Below are positions 27,101 to 35,675 of a stretch of 64,000 bases of DNA, piece by piece. Source of the stretch: Demequina lignilytica (GTDB lineage Bacteria; Actinomycetota; Actinomycetes; Actinomycetales; Demequinaceae); assembly GCF_030418305.1 (NCBI RefSeq), contig NZ_JAUHPX010000002.1, positions 62,001 through 126,000 of the forward strand. The letters run 5' to 3'. Position numbers and translations under genes: made by a program. Below the pieces are notes generated by a model, which saw only the letters and a list, made by a program, of their open reading frames with translations, was not told the DNA's origin and ran no database searches. Position 1 is the stretch's first letter, and each line of letters starts with the position of its first letter.

Positions 27101-27704
27101 CCCGCTTCTCGATGTCGAGGCCGTGATCCATCAGCTCGACGTAGTAGGAGTCCTTGCCGAAGATGTCCTGGAACTCCGCCGCCGCCTTCAGGGCCTCCTC
27201 GTACTGGCCCAGCCGCAGGCGGGTCTGCACCTCGCCCGACGGGCAGCCCGTGGTCGCGATGATCCCCTTCGAGAAGCGCTGCAGCAGGTCGCGGTCCATG
27301 CGCGCCTTGTAGAAGTGGCCCTCGAGCGAGGCGTAGGACGCGAGCCGGAACAGGTTGTGCATGCCCGCGGTGTCCCGCGCCCACATGGTGGCGTGGGTGT
27401 ACGCGCCGCCCGCGCTGACGTCGTCCGACTCCTGACCGCGGTCGCCCCAGCGCACGCGGCTGCGGTCGCCGCGCGCGGTGCCGGGCGTGAGGTACGCCTC
27501 GAGCCCGATGATCGGCTTGATGCCCGCGGCCTTGCCCTTGGTCCAGAACTCGTAGGCGCCGAACAGATACCCGTGGTCGGTCGTCGCCATCGCGGGCTGG
27601 CCCAGGCGCTCGGCCTCCTGGAACAGGTCGCCGATCTTCGCCGCGCCGTCCAGCATCGAGTACTCGGTGTGGACGTGGAGGTGGACGAAATCCTTGCCTG
27701 GCAT
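24162..27704 (-). CDS. dnaE: DNA polymerase III alpha subunit (DnaE1)
   Basis: A 1180-residue replicative polymerase. The PHP domain starts FVHLHVHTEYSMLDGAAKI, with an apparently intact metal site, so the proofreading function described for mycobacterial DnaE1 is possible. The catalytic aspartates lie in KPDFDVDFDERRRGEV at about residue 420. The fingers/beta-binding regions and a C-terminal OB domain (VLAGLVTRVDRRIAKSGNPYA) follow. ATG at 27704 is preferred because family members begin a few residues before FVHLHVHT; an ATG at 27734 would add ten residues. It is divergent from hrpA. Confidence 0.96.
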   Translation of the reverse strand: MPGKDFVHLHVHTEYSMLDGAAKIGDLFQEAERLGQPAMATTDHGYLFGAYEFWTKGKAAGIKPIIGLEAYLTPGTARGDRSRVRWGDRGQESDDVSAGGAYTHATMWARDTAGMHNLFRLASYASLEGHFYKARMDRDLLQRFSKGIIATTGCPSGEVQTRLRLGQYEEALKAAAEFQDIFGKDSYYVELMDHGLDIEKRVFEDLLRISKAIGAPLVATNDLHYTKREDSHAHEALLCVQSGSTLNEPTYDNGGKRFAFSGDGYYVKSSQEMWDLWGEYPEALTNTVAIAEQCEVEFNTRADYMPVFDCPPGEDEHSWFVKEVQKGLHERFGEEIPGHVQERANYEIEVIAGKGYPGYFLVVADFIQWSKNNGIRVGPGRGSGAGSMAAYAMKITDIDPIEHQLYFERFLNPERESKPDFDVDFDERRRGEVIQYVTDKYGQDRVSMIVTYGTIKAKQALKDSTRVLGKPFSLGEQLTKAYPEAIMGKDMPLVGVHDATHPRHHEGQDFRAVLEADPDAQQVFELAQGLEGLKRQWGVHAAGVIMSSDPLIDIIPIMRREQDGAVITQFDYPTCETLGLVKMDFLGLRNLTILDDALENIVDNGKEPLVLEDLPLADEGAFELLGRGDTLGVFQLDGTAMRQLLRQMKPDTFEDISAVLALYRPGPMGMNSHTNYAERKNGRQAIAPIHPELDEPLREVLGITYGLIVYQEQVQRIAQIVAGYTLGAADLLRRAMGKKKKEILDKEFEPFSAGMKANGYSDAAIKALWDTLLPFADYAFNKAHTAAYGVLSFWTAYLKAHYPTEFMAALLTSVGTDKDKSALYLAECRRMGITVLPPDVNESKATFSAVGTDIRFGLTAVRNVGSNVVAEIVRTRQEKGAFTSFADFLDKVPATVCNKRTIDSLIKAGGFDSLGYSRRALNAVHEQAIDSVIGVKRQEATGQFDLFADAEDIGGGVTVEVPTLEEWDKKTKLNLERDMLGLYVSDHPLSGLDHIIRSEASHQILNATPTNGVQEGSQIVLAGLVTRVDRRIAKSGNPYAIVTLEDMTGETEVSFFAKTYETFARDLAEDSVLAMKVRCRERGDGGLQFSAVDVRIPNLNQQDTSPVAITVPAARVTPPLVEQVKGILRAHPGTIEVRMVLTGPDRPLTMRLGDEFRVSRSSALYGDLKAALGPSCLAGV

Positions 27705-27793
27705 GGCGACGATTCTAGGCGTCCCGGCAGACATCGCGGGAGACGCGTTCCGGCCCGGCGCGGGGTGTCGGTCGGGCCTGGGAGAATGTCCCG

Positions 27794-30700
27794 GTGAGCG
27801 AGGAGTCCCGGCCCGAGCGCGCCCCGCGGCGCGGCCGTCGCGGACCCCGGCGGGGCGCCTCCGGAGGGCGACGGGACGATGCGCGGGGCACCCGGGCGCC
27901 GCATCGTCCCCGCGTCAGCGCCAGGGCCCTGGAGGCCGCCGCGGACGCCCGGGCGGCGGTCGCCGTCCCCGAGATCCTCTACCCGGCCGAGCTCCCCGTC
28001 AGCGCCAGGCGGGAGGACATCGCCGCCGCGATCCGCGACCACCAGGTGGTGATCGTCGCGGGCGAGACGGGCTCGGGCAAGACCACGCAGCTGCCCAAGA
28101 TCTGCCTCGAGCTCGGCCGCGGCCGGGCGGGTCAGATCGGCCACACCCAGCCGCGCCGGATCGCCGCGCGCTCGGTCGCGGACCGCATCGCCGAGGAGAT
28201 CGGCACCCCGCTCGGCGAGATCGTCGGCTACCAGGTGCGCTTCACCGACCAGTCCTCGGACCGGACCCTCGTCAAGGTGATGACGGACGGCATCCTGCTG
28301 GCCCAGATCCAGCGGGACCCCGACCTGCTCGCCTACGACACGCTCATCATCGACGAGGCGCACGAGCGCAGCCTCAACATCGACTTCCTGCTCGGCTACC
28401 TCACCAACCTGCTGCCCCGCCGCACCGACCTCAAGGTGATCATCACCTCCGCCACCATCGACTCCGAGCGCTTCGCGCGGCACTTCGCCCGCGGGGGGCC
28501 GCTGCCCGACGATGCGGATGGGGACGATCAGCGCCGCGCCCCCGTGGTCGAGGTCACGGGCCGCACGTACCCGGTCGAGATCCTCTACCGCCCGCTCGAG
28601 GGCGAGCGGAAGGGCGACGAGAAGGACCTCGACACCGGGATCGTCGAGGCGTGCGCCGAGCTGATGACCTGGGGCGACGGCGACATCCTCGTGTTCCTCT
28701 CGGGCGAGAGGGAGATCCGCGACGCGGCCGACGCGCTGGCCGCGTCGCTCGGCGACCGCGCCCGCGACCCCCGCCACCCGCGCCGGGTCGAGATCCTGCC
28801 GCTGTACTCGCGCCTGTCCGCCGCCGAGCAGCACCGGGTGTTCGAGCGGCACGCGCACCGCCGCATCGTGCTGTCGACGAACGTCGCCGAGACCTCGCTC
28901 ACCGTCCCGGGGATCCACTACGTGGTCGACCCCGGGACGGCGCGGATCTCGCGCTACTCGAAGGCGACCAAGGTCCAGCGGCTGCCCATCGAGCCCATCT
29001 CGCAGGCGAGCGCGAACCAGCGCTCGGGCCGCGCGGGACGCCTCGCGGACGGCATCGCGATCCGCCTGTACGCGCAGGACGACTTCGAGACGCGCCCCGC
29101 CTTCACCGAGCCCGAGATCCTGAGGACGTCGCTCGCGAGCGTGATCCTGCAGATGATCGCGGTCGGCGTGGTCTCCTCCCCCGAGGACATCGCGCGCTTC
29201 CCGTTCGTCGAGCCGCCGGACACGCGCGCGATCCGCGACGGCGTTGCCCTGCTCGCGGAGCTGGGGGCGGTCGCCACCGCCGACGGCCGCACCGCGCTGA
29301 CCCCCGTGGGGCGCCAGCTCGCCCGCCTCCCCATGGATCCCCGCCAGGCGCGCATGATCGTCGAGGGCGCGAAGCACGGCGTAGGCTACGAGGTCGCGGT
29401 GATCGCCGCCGCGCTGTCGATCCAGGACCCCCGCGAGCGCCCCGCCGAGCGCCGCGAGGAGGCGGACCTCCTGCATCGTCGCTTCGCCGACCCCTCCTCG
29501 GACCTGCTCGCCTACCTCAACCTGTGGGAGCACGTCCGCGAACGCCAGAAGGCGCTGTCGGACAACCAGTTCCGCCGCGGGCTCAAGGCGGAGATGCTGC
29601 ACTTCCTGCGCATCCGTGAGTGGCAGGACGTCATGACGCAGATCCGCGCGTCCGCGAAGGAGCTCGGCATCGAGCTGGTGCGACGCGATGCGAGGCCCGT
29701 GCCCGACCGCGGCGACACCCTCAGGCACCTGTGGGACGAGGACGCGATCCACCGCAGCGTGCTGGCCGGCCTGCTGTCGCAGATCGGCGCGCAGGACGTG
29801 CTCCAGCTCAAGGCCTCGAGCTTCACCCACCTCCGGGGCGAGGCGCGCGCGAAGGAGATGAGGAAGGCCCGCAAGCGCTCCTCGAACGAGTACCTGGGCG
29901 CCCGCGGCGTGCGCTTCGCCATCAACCCGGGCTCGCCGCTGTCGAAGAAGCCGCCGGAGTTCGTGATGGCGGCCGAGCTGGTCGAGACCTCGCGGCTGTG
30001 GGCGCGCGACGTCGCACGCATCGACCCCGCGTGGGCCGAGGAGCTCGCGGGCGACCTCGCCAAGCGCACCCACTCGGAGCCGCACTGGTCCTCGAAGCGC
30101 GGCGCCGCCATGGCGACGGAGAAGGTGCTCCTGTACGGCGTGCCGATCGTCGCGGACCGGCCGGTGCTGTGGGGCCGCATCGACCCGGAGGGCGCGCGCG
30201 ACCTGTTCATCCGCCACGCCCTCGTGCAGGGCGAGTGGACCACCCACCATCGATTCTGGCGCGACAACCAGCGGGTGCTCGAGGAGGCCGCCGAGATCGA
30301 GGCGCGCTCCCGCACGCGCGGCGTCATCGCCGACGAGGAGACCCTGGTCGGGTTCTACGACGCCCGCCTGCCCGAGACGATCGTCTCCGCGCGGCACTTC
30401 GACCGCTGGTGGAAGGAGGCCCGGGTCGCCGATCCGGACCTGCTCACGCTCACGCTCGAGGAGCTGGTCCCCGAGCACGCCGCGATCGACCCCGCGCTGT
30501 TCCCGGACTCCTGGCCTCAGCTCGACCTCGAGCTCCCGCTCACCTACCAGTTCGAGCCCGGCACCGCCGCCGACGGCGTCACCGTCCATGTGCCGCTCGG
30601 GGTGCTGCCCCGCGTGCTCGGAGACGGCTTCGACTGGCTGGTCCCCGGGCTCCTGCCCGAGCTGGTGACCGCGACCATCCGCGCGCTGCCCAAGGCGGTG

Positions 30701-32059
30701 CGACGTCTGCTGGTGCCGGCGCCGGACGCGGCGCGGGACATCGTCGCGTGGTTCGAGGCGCATCTGCCCGCGTGGTCGGACGTCGCCCGGGCGGGCGACA
30801 TGGCCGAGCCGTTCCGAGCCGCGTTCACCCGCGCCGTGCGGGACCTCCGCGACGTGGAGATCGGCGACGAGGCGTGGGACGGCCTGGACGAGCGTCTTCC
30901 CTCCCACCTGCGCATGACGTTCCGCGTGGTCGAGCGGGTCGGGCGCGACACCACGGTGCGGGGTGAGAGCCACGATCTCGCGATGCTGCAGCGGCAGCTG
31001 GCGCCCCAGGCGCGCGCGGCCGTGCGCACCGCGGTGCAGCGGGCGGCCGATGCGGCGGCGTCGGGGCGCGGGGGCACGCGGGGCGGCGCGGGTGGAGACG
31101 CCCGGCCCGGCGCGACGGACGCCGGGGCGCGGGACGGTGCGGCGCTGCCGCGCCCCGCGAGCGCCGCGATCGCCGAGGTGGATGAGCTCACCGCGTGGCC
31201 CGACGTCGACGTCCTCCCCGACGAGGTGGAGGGGACGGTGCACGGCGTCGTCGCGCGCGGCTTCCCCGCCATCGTGGCCGAGGGCGAGGGAGTGAAGGCT
31301 CGGGCCGCGCTGCGGGTGCTCGCGGAGGCGGGCGACCGCGACGCCCGCCACGGCGAGGGCGTGCGCCGGCTCCTGCTCGCGGAGGTCGGGCTGCCGGTCA
31401 AGCGCGTCACCACCCGCTGGTCGACGCAGGAGGCGCTCGCGCTGGGCGCCTCTCCCTACACGTCGACCGAGGCGCTGGTCGACGACCTCCAGCTCGCCGC
31501 GATGCGGACGCTCACCCCGGGCGCCGGCGCCGTCAGGGACCGCAGCGCCTACGAGGCCCTGCGCGACTCCGTCCGCCCCGCCCTCGAGGACCAGGTGCTC
31601 GAGGTCGCGCGCCGTGCCGCCGGCGCGCTCGCCGCCGCCCGAGAGCTCGACGTGGAGGTGCGGGGCAGCAGCTCGCTCGCGCTCCTGTCGACGCTCCAGG
31701 ACCTGCGCGAGCAGTCCGCCGCGCTCGTGGGCGACGGCTTCGTCCGCCGCACGCCGGCCGGCCGGCTTCCTCATCTGGAGCGCTACCTCAAGGCGGCCGC
31801 GCATCGTCTGGAGAAGGCGCAGTCGGATCCGTCGAAGGACGCCCAGCTCGCCTGGCAGGTGTCCCAGGTGGCCGAGGCGTACGAGACGGTGCGGACCGCT
31901 CGCCTCAAGGGCCGGCCGGACGCGGCGACGCGCGCCGCGCTCGACGAGGTCCGGTGGATGCTGGAGGAGCTGCGGGTGTCGCTGTTCGCGCAGCGGCTGG
32001 GGACCGACGGCCCGGTCTCCGAGCAGCGCATCCGCAAGGCGCTCGCCGCGATCGGCTAG
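27794..32059 (+). CDS. hrpA: ATP-dependent RNA helicase HrpA
   Basis: A 1421-residue DEAH-box helicase of the HrpA group, somewhat longer than the E. coli protein (1300). After an Arg/Gly-rich N-terminus of about 55 residues come motif I GETGSGKT (about residue 90), DEAH (about 187), SATIDS, and motif VI QRSGRAGR. The helicase-associated and OB domains and the long HrpA C-terminal domain follow. In E. coli HrpA resolves stalled ribosome collisions. A low-complexity insert lies at about residues 1080-1120. GTG start at 27794. Confidence 0.95.
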   Translation: MSEESRPERAPRRGRRGPRRGASGGRRDDARGTRAPHRPRVSARALEAAADARAAVAVPEILYPAELPVSARREDIAAAIRDHQVVIVAGETGSGKTTQLPKICLELGRGRAGQIGHTQPRRIAARSVADRIAEEIGTPLGEIVGYQVRFTDQSSDRTLVKVMTDGILLAQIQRDPDLLAYDTLIIDEAHERSLNIDFLLGYLTNLLPRRTDLKVIITSATIDSERFARHFARGGPLPDDADGDDQRRAPVVEVTGRTYPVEILYRPLEGERKGDEKDLDTGIVEACAELMTWGDGDILVFLSGEREIRDAADALAASLGDRARDPRHPRRVEILPLYSRLSAAEQHRVFERHAHRRIVLSTNVAETSLTVPGIHYVVDPGTARISRYSKATKVQRLPIEPISQASANQRSGRAGRLADGIAIRLYAQDDFETRPAFTEPEILRTSLASVILQMIAVGVVSSPEDIARFPFVEPPDTRAIRDGVALLAELGAVATADGRTALTPVGRQLARLPMDPRQARMIVEGAKHGVGYEVAVIAAALSIQDPRERPAERREEADLLHRRFADPSSDLLAYLNLWEHVRERQKALSDNQFRRGLKAEMLHFLRIREWQDVMTQIRASAKELGIELVRRDARPVPDRGDTLRHLWDEDAIHRSVLAGLLSQIGAQDVLQLKASSFTHLRGEARAKEMRKARKRSSNEYLGARGVRFAINPGSPLSKKPPEFVMAAELVETSRLWARDVARIDPAWAEELAGDLAKRTHSEPHWSSKRGAAMATEKVLLYGVPIVADRPVLWGRIDPEGARDLFIRHALVQGEWTTHHRFWRDNQRVLEEAAEIEARSRTRGVIADEETLVGFYDARLPETIVSARHFDRWWKEARVADPDLLTLTLEELVPEHAAIDPALFPDSWPQLDLELPLTYQFEPGTAADGVTVHVPLGVLPRVLGDGFDWLVPGLLPELVTATIRALPKAVRRLLVPAPDAARDIVAWFEAHLPAWSDVARAGDMAEPFRAAFTRAVRDLRDVEIGDEAWDGLDERLPSHLRMTFRVVERVGRDTTVRGESHDLAMLQRQLAPQARAAVRTAVQRAADAAASGRGGTRGGAGGDARPGATDAGARDGAALPRPASAAIAEVDELTAWPDVDVLPDEVEGTVHGVVARGFPAIVAEGEGVKARAALRVLAEAGDRDARHGEGVRRLLLAEVGLPVKRVTTRWSTQEALALGASPYTSTEALVDDLQLAAMRTLTPGAGAVRDRSAYEALRDSVRPALEDQVLEVARRAAGALAAARELDVEVRGSSSLALLSTLQDLREQSAALVGDGFVRRTPAGRLPHLERYLKAAAHRLEKAQSDPSKDAQLAWQVSQVAEAYETVRTARLKGRPDAATRAALDEVRWMLEELRVSLFAQRLGTDGPVSEQRIRKALAAIG
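27873..27910. repeat. Inverted pair of the iterated GGACGATGCG motif
   Basis: GGGACGATGCG (27873-27883) and its complement CGCATCGTCCC (27900-27910) form a perfect 11-bp inverted repeat with a 16-base spacer. Both arms are copies of the motif repeated throughout this window. They lie in the variable Arg-rich N-terminus of HrpA. Inverted pairs of this kind are how DNA uptake sequences often occur in other bacteria. Confidence 0.75.
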
Positions 32060-32069
32060 CGTCGTCCGC

Positions 32070-33002
32070 ATGGTCCGCATCCTCCCCTGGTTCTCCCGCG
32101 GCATCGCCGCCGTCGCGCTCGCCGTGGTGGCCTGGGCCGCCCTCAGCTCGTGGGGGGCCGTCAGCCACGGCCACCCGGCGTATGCGATCTGGCTCGCGTT
32201 GACCGCCGCCGCGGCGATCGCCTCGATCATCGGATCGTTCGTGCGGGCGCCGCGCGGTGGGTGGCGGGCCGTGCTGCGGGTGATCGGGATGTTCGGGGCC
32301 GTGGTGTGGGTGGCCGGGACGGCGTGGCTCCGGCCGGCGACGGCGATCGAGCCGGCGCTGGCGGCGATGGAGTCCGACGAGGCGGTCACGGTGACGGAGA
32401 CCGCGACCTCGATCACGCTGGCACCGGCCGGCGAGCGGGCGCCGACCGCGGTCGTCTTCGAGCCCGGGGCGCTGGTCGAGGCGCGCTCGTACGCAGCGGT
32501 GCTACGACCGCTCGCGGAGGCCGGCCACCTGGTCGTCATCACCAAGCCGGCCCTGGGGATCGCGTTCCTCGACACGGGGGCGCTCGAGTCAGCGCGTGGG
32601 GCCCACCCCGAGGTCGACGGCTGGGTGGTCGGCGGGCACTCGCTCGGCGGCGTCGTGGCCGCCGTGCTGGCGGACCGCGACGACTCCCTCTCGACCGCCC
32701 CCGCGGTGGGACTGCTCCTGTTCGCCTCCTATCCCGCGAGCGACATCAGCGGCAGCCTGACCGCCGCGGTCGAGTCGATCTCCGGGTCCGAGGACGGGCT
32801 CTCGACGCCGGAGGCGATCGAGCAGTCACGGTCGATGCTGCCCGCCGGCTCCTCGTTCACGGTCATCGAGGGCGCCGTGCACGCCCAGTTCGGCGACTAC
32901 GGCCCGCAGGCGGGAGACGGGACGGCGACCCTCTCCGACGACGAGGCGCGCGAGCAGATCAGCGCCGCCGCGCTCGCCTTCGTCGACTCGCTCGGCGGCT
33001 GA
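32070..33002 (+). CDS. Membrane-anchored alpha/beta hydrolase
   Basis: A 310-residue protein. Three hydrophobic segments fill residues 8-85, then an extracytoplasmic hydrolase domain follows. The nucleophile elbow is GGHSLGG with Ser191. A likely acid lies before GLSTPEA and a likely catalytic His in GAVHAQFGDY near residue 276. This matches the alpha/beta hydrolase 5 (dienelactone-hydrolase-like) group. Substrate unknown. It starts ten bases after the hrpA stop and is probably co-transcribed. The gap 33003-33173 beyond it shows nothing I recognise. Confidence 0.82.
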   Translation: MVRILPWFSRGIAAVALAVVAWAALSSWGAVSHGHPAYAIWLALTAAAAIASIIGSFVRAPRGGWRAVLRVIGMFGAVVWVAGTAWLRPATAIEPALAAMESDEAVTVTETATSITLAPAGERAPTAVVFEPGALVEARSYAAVLRPLAEAGHLVVITKPALGIAFLDTGALESARGAHPEVDGWVVGGHSLGGVVAAVLADRDDSLSTAPAVGLLLFASYPASDISGSLTAAVESISGSEDGLSTPEAIEQSRSMLPAGSSFTVIEGAVHAQFGDYGPQAGDGTATLSDDEAREQISAAALAFVDSLGG

Positions 33003-33173
33003 CGCCCCACGCCTGCCCCGCCGCTGCCCGGCGCCGCCCCGCCCTCCCCTCCGGACAGCACGCACGGATCTCGGCGCGACACCCCGGTGATCCGCGCCGA
33101 ACCGAGCCCGACACGCCGCCGACCCGGGACCGGCTCCGTGCGGAGTGTCCGGAGGTCGGGTGGGGCCGGGTCG

Positions 33174-33665
33174 TCAGGGGGCGGTGAGGTCCACGTACGC
33201 GTCGTGGTGCGGGATGCCCTCGTCGAGGTAGCCCTCACCGTGCGCGACATATCCCAGCCGCGCGTAGAACGGCATCGCCTGGTCCTGCGCGCTGAGCTCG
33301 ACCCGCACGCGCCCGTCCACGGCGTAGCGCTGTCGAGCGGCGTCGTGGAGCGCCTCCATCAGCACGCGGCCGGCGCCCGTCCCCCGCGCCTCGGCCACCA
33401 CCGCGAGCCGCCCGATGTGAGGGGTCGCGGGGTCCATCGCGCCGTGATCGGCGTGGAACTCGTCGGTATGGGGCGCCAGCAGCCGGCCGGTGCCGAGCGG
33501 CTCGCCCGAGTCGGCGTACGCGATCACGTGGACGGTGCGAGGGTCGTCGTCCTGGGCGTCTCGCTCGACCTCGGGGCTCACCCCCTGCTCGTCGACGAAC
33601 ACGGCGAAGCGCACCCGCATCGCGTCCTCGAGCTGCGCAGCCGTCGCCACCGGGTGGACCCGCAC
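33174..33665 (-). CDS. GNAT family N-acetyltransferase
   Basis: A 163-residue acetyl-CoA-dependent acyltransferase. The domain begins AMRVRFAVFVDEQGVS, then the acetyl-CoA loop IGRLAVVAEARGTGAGRVLMEAL (the R-G-T-G-A-G pyrophosphate-binding turn), and ends LSAQDQAMPFYARLGYVAHGEGYLDEGIPHHDA. The ending resembles ElaA-type acetyltransferases. GTG start one base after the rluD stop. Substrate cannot be told. Last gene of the long minus-strand division/wall run. Confidence 0.88.
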   Translation of the reverse strand: MRVHPVATAAQLEDAMRVRFAVFVDEQGVSPEVERDAQDDDPRTVHVIAYADSGEPLGTGRLLAPHTDEFHADHGAMDPATPHIGRLAVVAEARGTGAGRVLMEALHDAARQRYAVDGRVRVELSAQDQAMPFYARLGYVAHGEGYLDEGIPHHDAYVDLTAP

Positions 33666-33666
33666 G

Positions 33667-34584
33667 TCAGCCCCGCAGGATCGCGAGGGCCGCCGCGAGG
33701 TCCTCGGGGTAGTCGGAGGTGACCCGCACCTCGCGTGCCTGCGTGGGGTGCTCGAACGCGAGCTCGCGCGCGTGCAGCCACTGGCGCGACAGGCCCAGGC
33801 GCTGGGCGAGGGTCGGGTCCGCTCCGTAGGTGAGGTCGCCTGCGAGCGGATGGCGCATCGCGGCCATGTGGACCCGGATCTGATGCGTGCGACCCGTCTC
33901 GAGATGGATCTCGACCAGCGACGCCGCGGGGAACATCTCCAGCACCTCGTAGTGCGTGACCGACGGCTTGCCGCCCTCGACCACCGCGAACTTCCAGTCC
34001 GAGTGCGGGTGGCGGCCGATCGGCGCGTCGATGGTCCCCGCCGTCGGGTCGAGGTGCCCCTGCGCCACCGCGTGGTAGATCTTCTCCACCGTGCGCTCCT
34101 TGAAGGCGCGCTTCAGGTGCGTGTAGGCGGCGTCCGAGCGCGCGACCACCATGAGGCCCGAGGTGCCCACGTCGAGCCGGTGGACGATGCCCTGGCGCTC
34201 GGGCGGACCGTGCTGGGACAGCCGGTACCCGGCCGAGGCGAGCGCGCCCACCACCGTCGGGCCCGTCCACCCCGGCGACGGGTGCGCCGCGACGCCGACG
34301 GGCTTGTCCACGACGACCACGTCGTCGTCCTCGTACAGGATGGCCAGGCCGCCGGGCACCTCCGGCTCGGGCGCCGCCTCGCGCTCCTCCGGCAGGTCCA
34401 CGGCGACGATCCCGTCGGCGAGCCGGTCCGACTTGCCGAGCGTGCGGCCGTCCTGGAACAGGCCGCCCGCCTCGATCACGTCGGCTGCGCGGGCCCGGGA
34501 GAGCCCGAGCATGCGTGCGAGCGCCGCGTCGGCACGCTCGCCGACGAGCGCGTCGGGCACGGGCAGGTACCGGGTCTCAGGCAC
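33667..34584 (-). CDS. rluD: RluA/RluD family 23S rRNA pseudouridine synthase
   Basis: A 305-residue enzyme. An N-terminal S4 RNA-binding domain ([25 protein letters not shown]) is followed by the pseudouridine synthase fold with the catalytic Asp138 in [13 protein letters not shown] and the motif [14 protein letters not shown]. It isomerises uridines in helix 69 of 23S rRNA if a true RluD. The start is GTG at 34584, overlapping the lspA stop by 8 bases; this gives the standard N-terminus, whereas an upstream ATG would add 20 Arg-rich residues that are lspA sequence in another frame. Confidence 0.93.
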   Translation of the reverse strand: MPETRYLPVPDALVGERADAALARMLGLSRARAADVIEAGGLFQDGRTLGKSDRLADGIVAVDLPEEREAAPEPEVPGGLAILYEDDDVVVVDKPVGVAAHPSPGWTGPTVVGALASAGYRLSQHGPPERQGIVHRLDVGTSGLMVVARSDAAYTHLKRAFKERTVEKIYHAVAQGHLDPTAGTIDAPIGRHPHSDWKFAVVEGGKPSVTHYEVLEMFPAASLVEIHLETGRTHQIRVHMAAMRHPLAGDLTYGADPTLAQRLGLSRQWLHARELAFEHPTQAREVRVTSDYPEDLAAALAILRG

Positions 34585-35128
34585 GGGCCTCGCCCGAGCC
34601 GTCCCCGGAATCGTCCGTCGCGTCGTCCGCCGGAACCGCCGCATCGTCCTCCGTGACCGCGGCGGCGAGCACGGGCGTCGACCCGAGGCTGGCGAGGATC
34701 AGCACGATGGCCGCCCCGACGATCGCGATGTCCGCGACGTTCCCGACGAACAGGTCCCCGTAGTTGATGAAGTCGACGACGTGGCCCTCGCCGAACGCGG
34801 GGTCGCGGAACAGGCGGTCGATGAGGTTGCCGAGCGCGCCGCCGAGCGCGGCGCCGAAGATCCACACCGCGAGCGTGCTCTGCGCACGGCGTGCGTACAC
34901 GACGATGCCGACGCTCACCGCGACGGCGACCAGGGTCAGGATCCACGTGAAGGCGTTGCCGAGCGAGAACGCCGCGCCCGAGTTGAACACGAGCTGGATC
35001 GACAGCAGGTCGCCCAGCACCTCGTGCTTCTCACCGGGCTCCAGCGTCTCCAGCACCCACTGCTTGGTGGCCTGGTCGATCGCGACGACACTGCCCGCGA
35101 TCAGCCAGAAGGCAGGCCTCCAGGTCAA
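34577..35128 (-). CDS. lspA: Lipoprotein signal peptidase with a TTG start
   Basis: A 183-residue inner-membrane aspartic peptidase that cleaves lipoprotein signals after lipid attachment. It has four helices and the two catalytic aspartates, Asp104 in NLIDRLF and Asp133 in NVADIAI, with NSGAAFS before. The start is TTG at 35128: AGGAG lies 5 bases before it and TTG overlaps the upstream stop in TTGA. The last 35 residues form an acidic tail ([13 protein letters not shown]), an extension beyond the usual length. It processes lipoproteins such as those at 10051-14063. Confidence 0.93.
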   Translation of the reverse strand: MTWRPAFWLIAGSVVAIDQATKQWVLETLEPGEKHEVLGDLLSIQLVFNSGAAFSLGNAFTWILTLVAVAVSVGIVVYARRAQSTLAVWIFGAALGGALGNLIDRLFRDPAFGEGHVVDFINYGDLFVGNVADIAIVGAAIVLILASLGSTPVLAAAVTEDDAAVPADDATDDSGDGSGEARA

Positions 35129-35574
35129 CGACGCTCCTCGCGCTGCTTGCACGTCACGCAGAGGTTGGCGCGCGGGAACGCCATGAGGCGCGCGCGACCG
35201 ATGCCCTGGCCGCACGACTGGCAGGCGCCGTAGGTGCCGACCTTGATCCGGCGCAGCGCGTCCACGCTCTGCTCGAGCATGTCGCGGGTGTTGTTGACGA
35301 TCGACATCTCCTGCTCGCGCTCGAGCGCGGTCGAACCGGCGTCCGCCTGGTCGTCACCCGCACCCTCGGACGTGTGCAGCAGGTCGTCCAGCTCGTGCTC
35401 CGTGACGCCCAGCTCGGTCACGAGCCGCTCCACGTCCTCGTTCAGGCTCGTGACGATCTGCCGCAGGTCCGCGAGCTTCCAGGCGTCGTCGCCCGGTCGC
35501 ACAGGAAGCTGCTTGGCATCGGCCGGCTTCAGCTCTGAAGGGTCGACCACCACGATGGTGACTTCGGTGCTCAT
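35125..35574 (-). CDS. TraR/DksA-type zinc finger protein
   Basis: A 149-residue protein. The N-terminal part is a helical hairpin (LADLRQIVTSLNEDVERLVTELG ...), as in the DksA coiled coil. The C-terminal four-cysteine zinc finger is CQSCGQGIGRARLMAFPRANLCVTC, the TraR/DksA signature. Relatives of DksA/CarD-type factors bind RNA polymerase; whether this one does is unknown. Actinobacteria commonly carry it between divIVA and lspA. It overlaps lspA by four bases. Preceded by a terminator, so it probably has its own promoter in 35575-35631. Confidence 0.88.
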   Translation of the reverse strand: MSTEVTIVVVDPSELKPADAKQLPVRPGDDAWKLADLRQIVTSLNEDVERLVTELGVTEHELDDLLHTSEGAGDDQADAGSTALEREQEMSIVNNTRDMLEQSVDALRRIKVGTYGACQSCGQGIGRARLMAFPRANLCVTCKQREERR

Positions 35575-35631
35575 GACTGTCCTCGTCTCTGGCTGGTGCA
35601 GTGAGAGTAGTCCCGACGCCTCCGCAAGGCA

Positions 35632-35659
35632 AAGCGCCGCGCCCGTGGGCGCGGCGCTT
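35632..35659 (-). terminator. Strong terminator after divIVA
   Basis: AAGCGCCGCGCCC and GGGCGCGGCGCTT form a perfect 13-bp stem with a two-base turn (in practice a slightly larger loop), starting 17 bases beyond the divIVA stop. On the minus strand it is followed by TGCCTTGCGG, only weakly T-rich. It separates the divIVA transcript from the TraR-lspA-rluD operon. Confidence 0.8.
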
Positions 35660-35675
35660 CGTCCAGGGGTTTCTC

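Noticed and set aside
24312..27797. 1161-codon plus-strand frame opposite dnaE
   Set aside because: Shadow frame: the minus strand encodes complete DnaE1 with all catalytic motifs, and the plus translation is low-complexity Arg/Val/His.
27188..32575. Very long minus-strand frame across hrpA
   Set aside because: Shadow frame opposite a full-length HrpA helicase; its translation shows no recognisable domain and runs into dnaE in the wrong frame.
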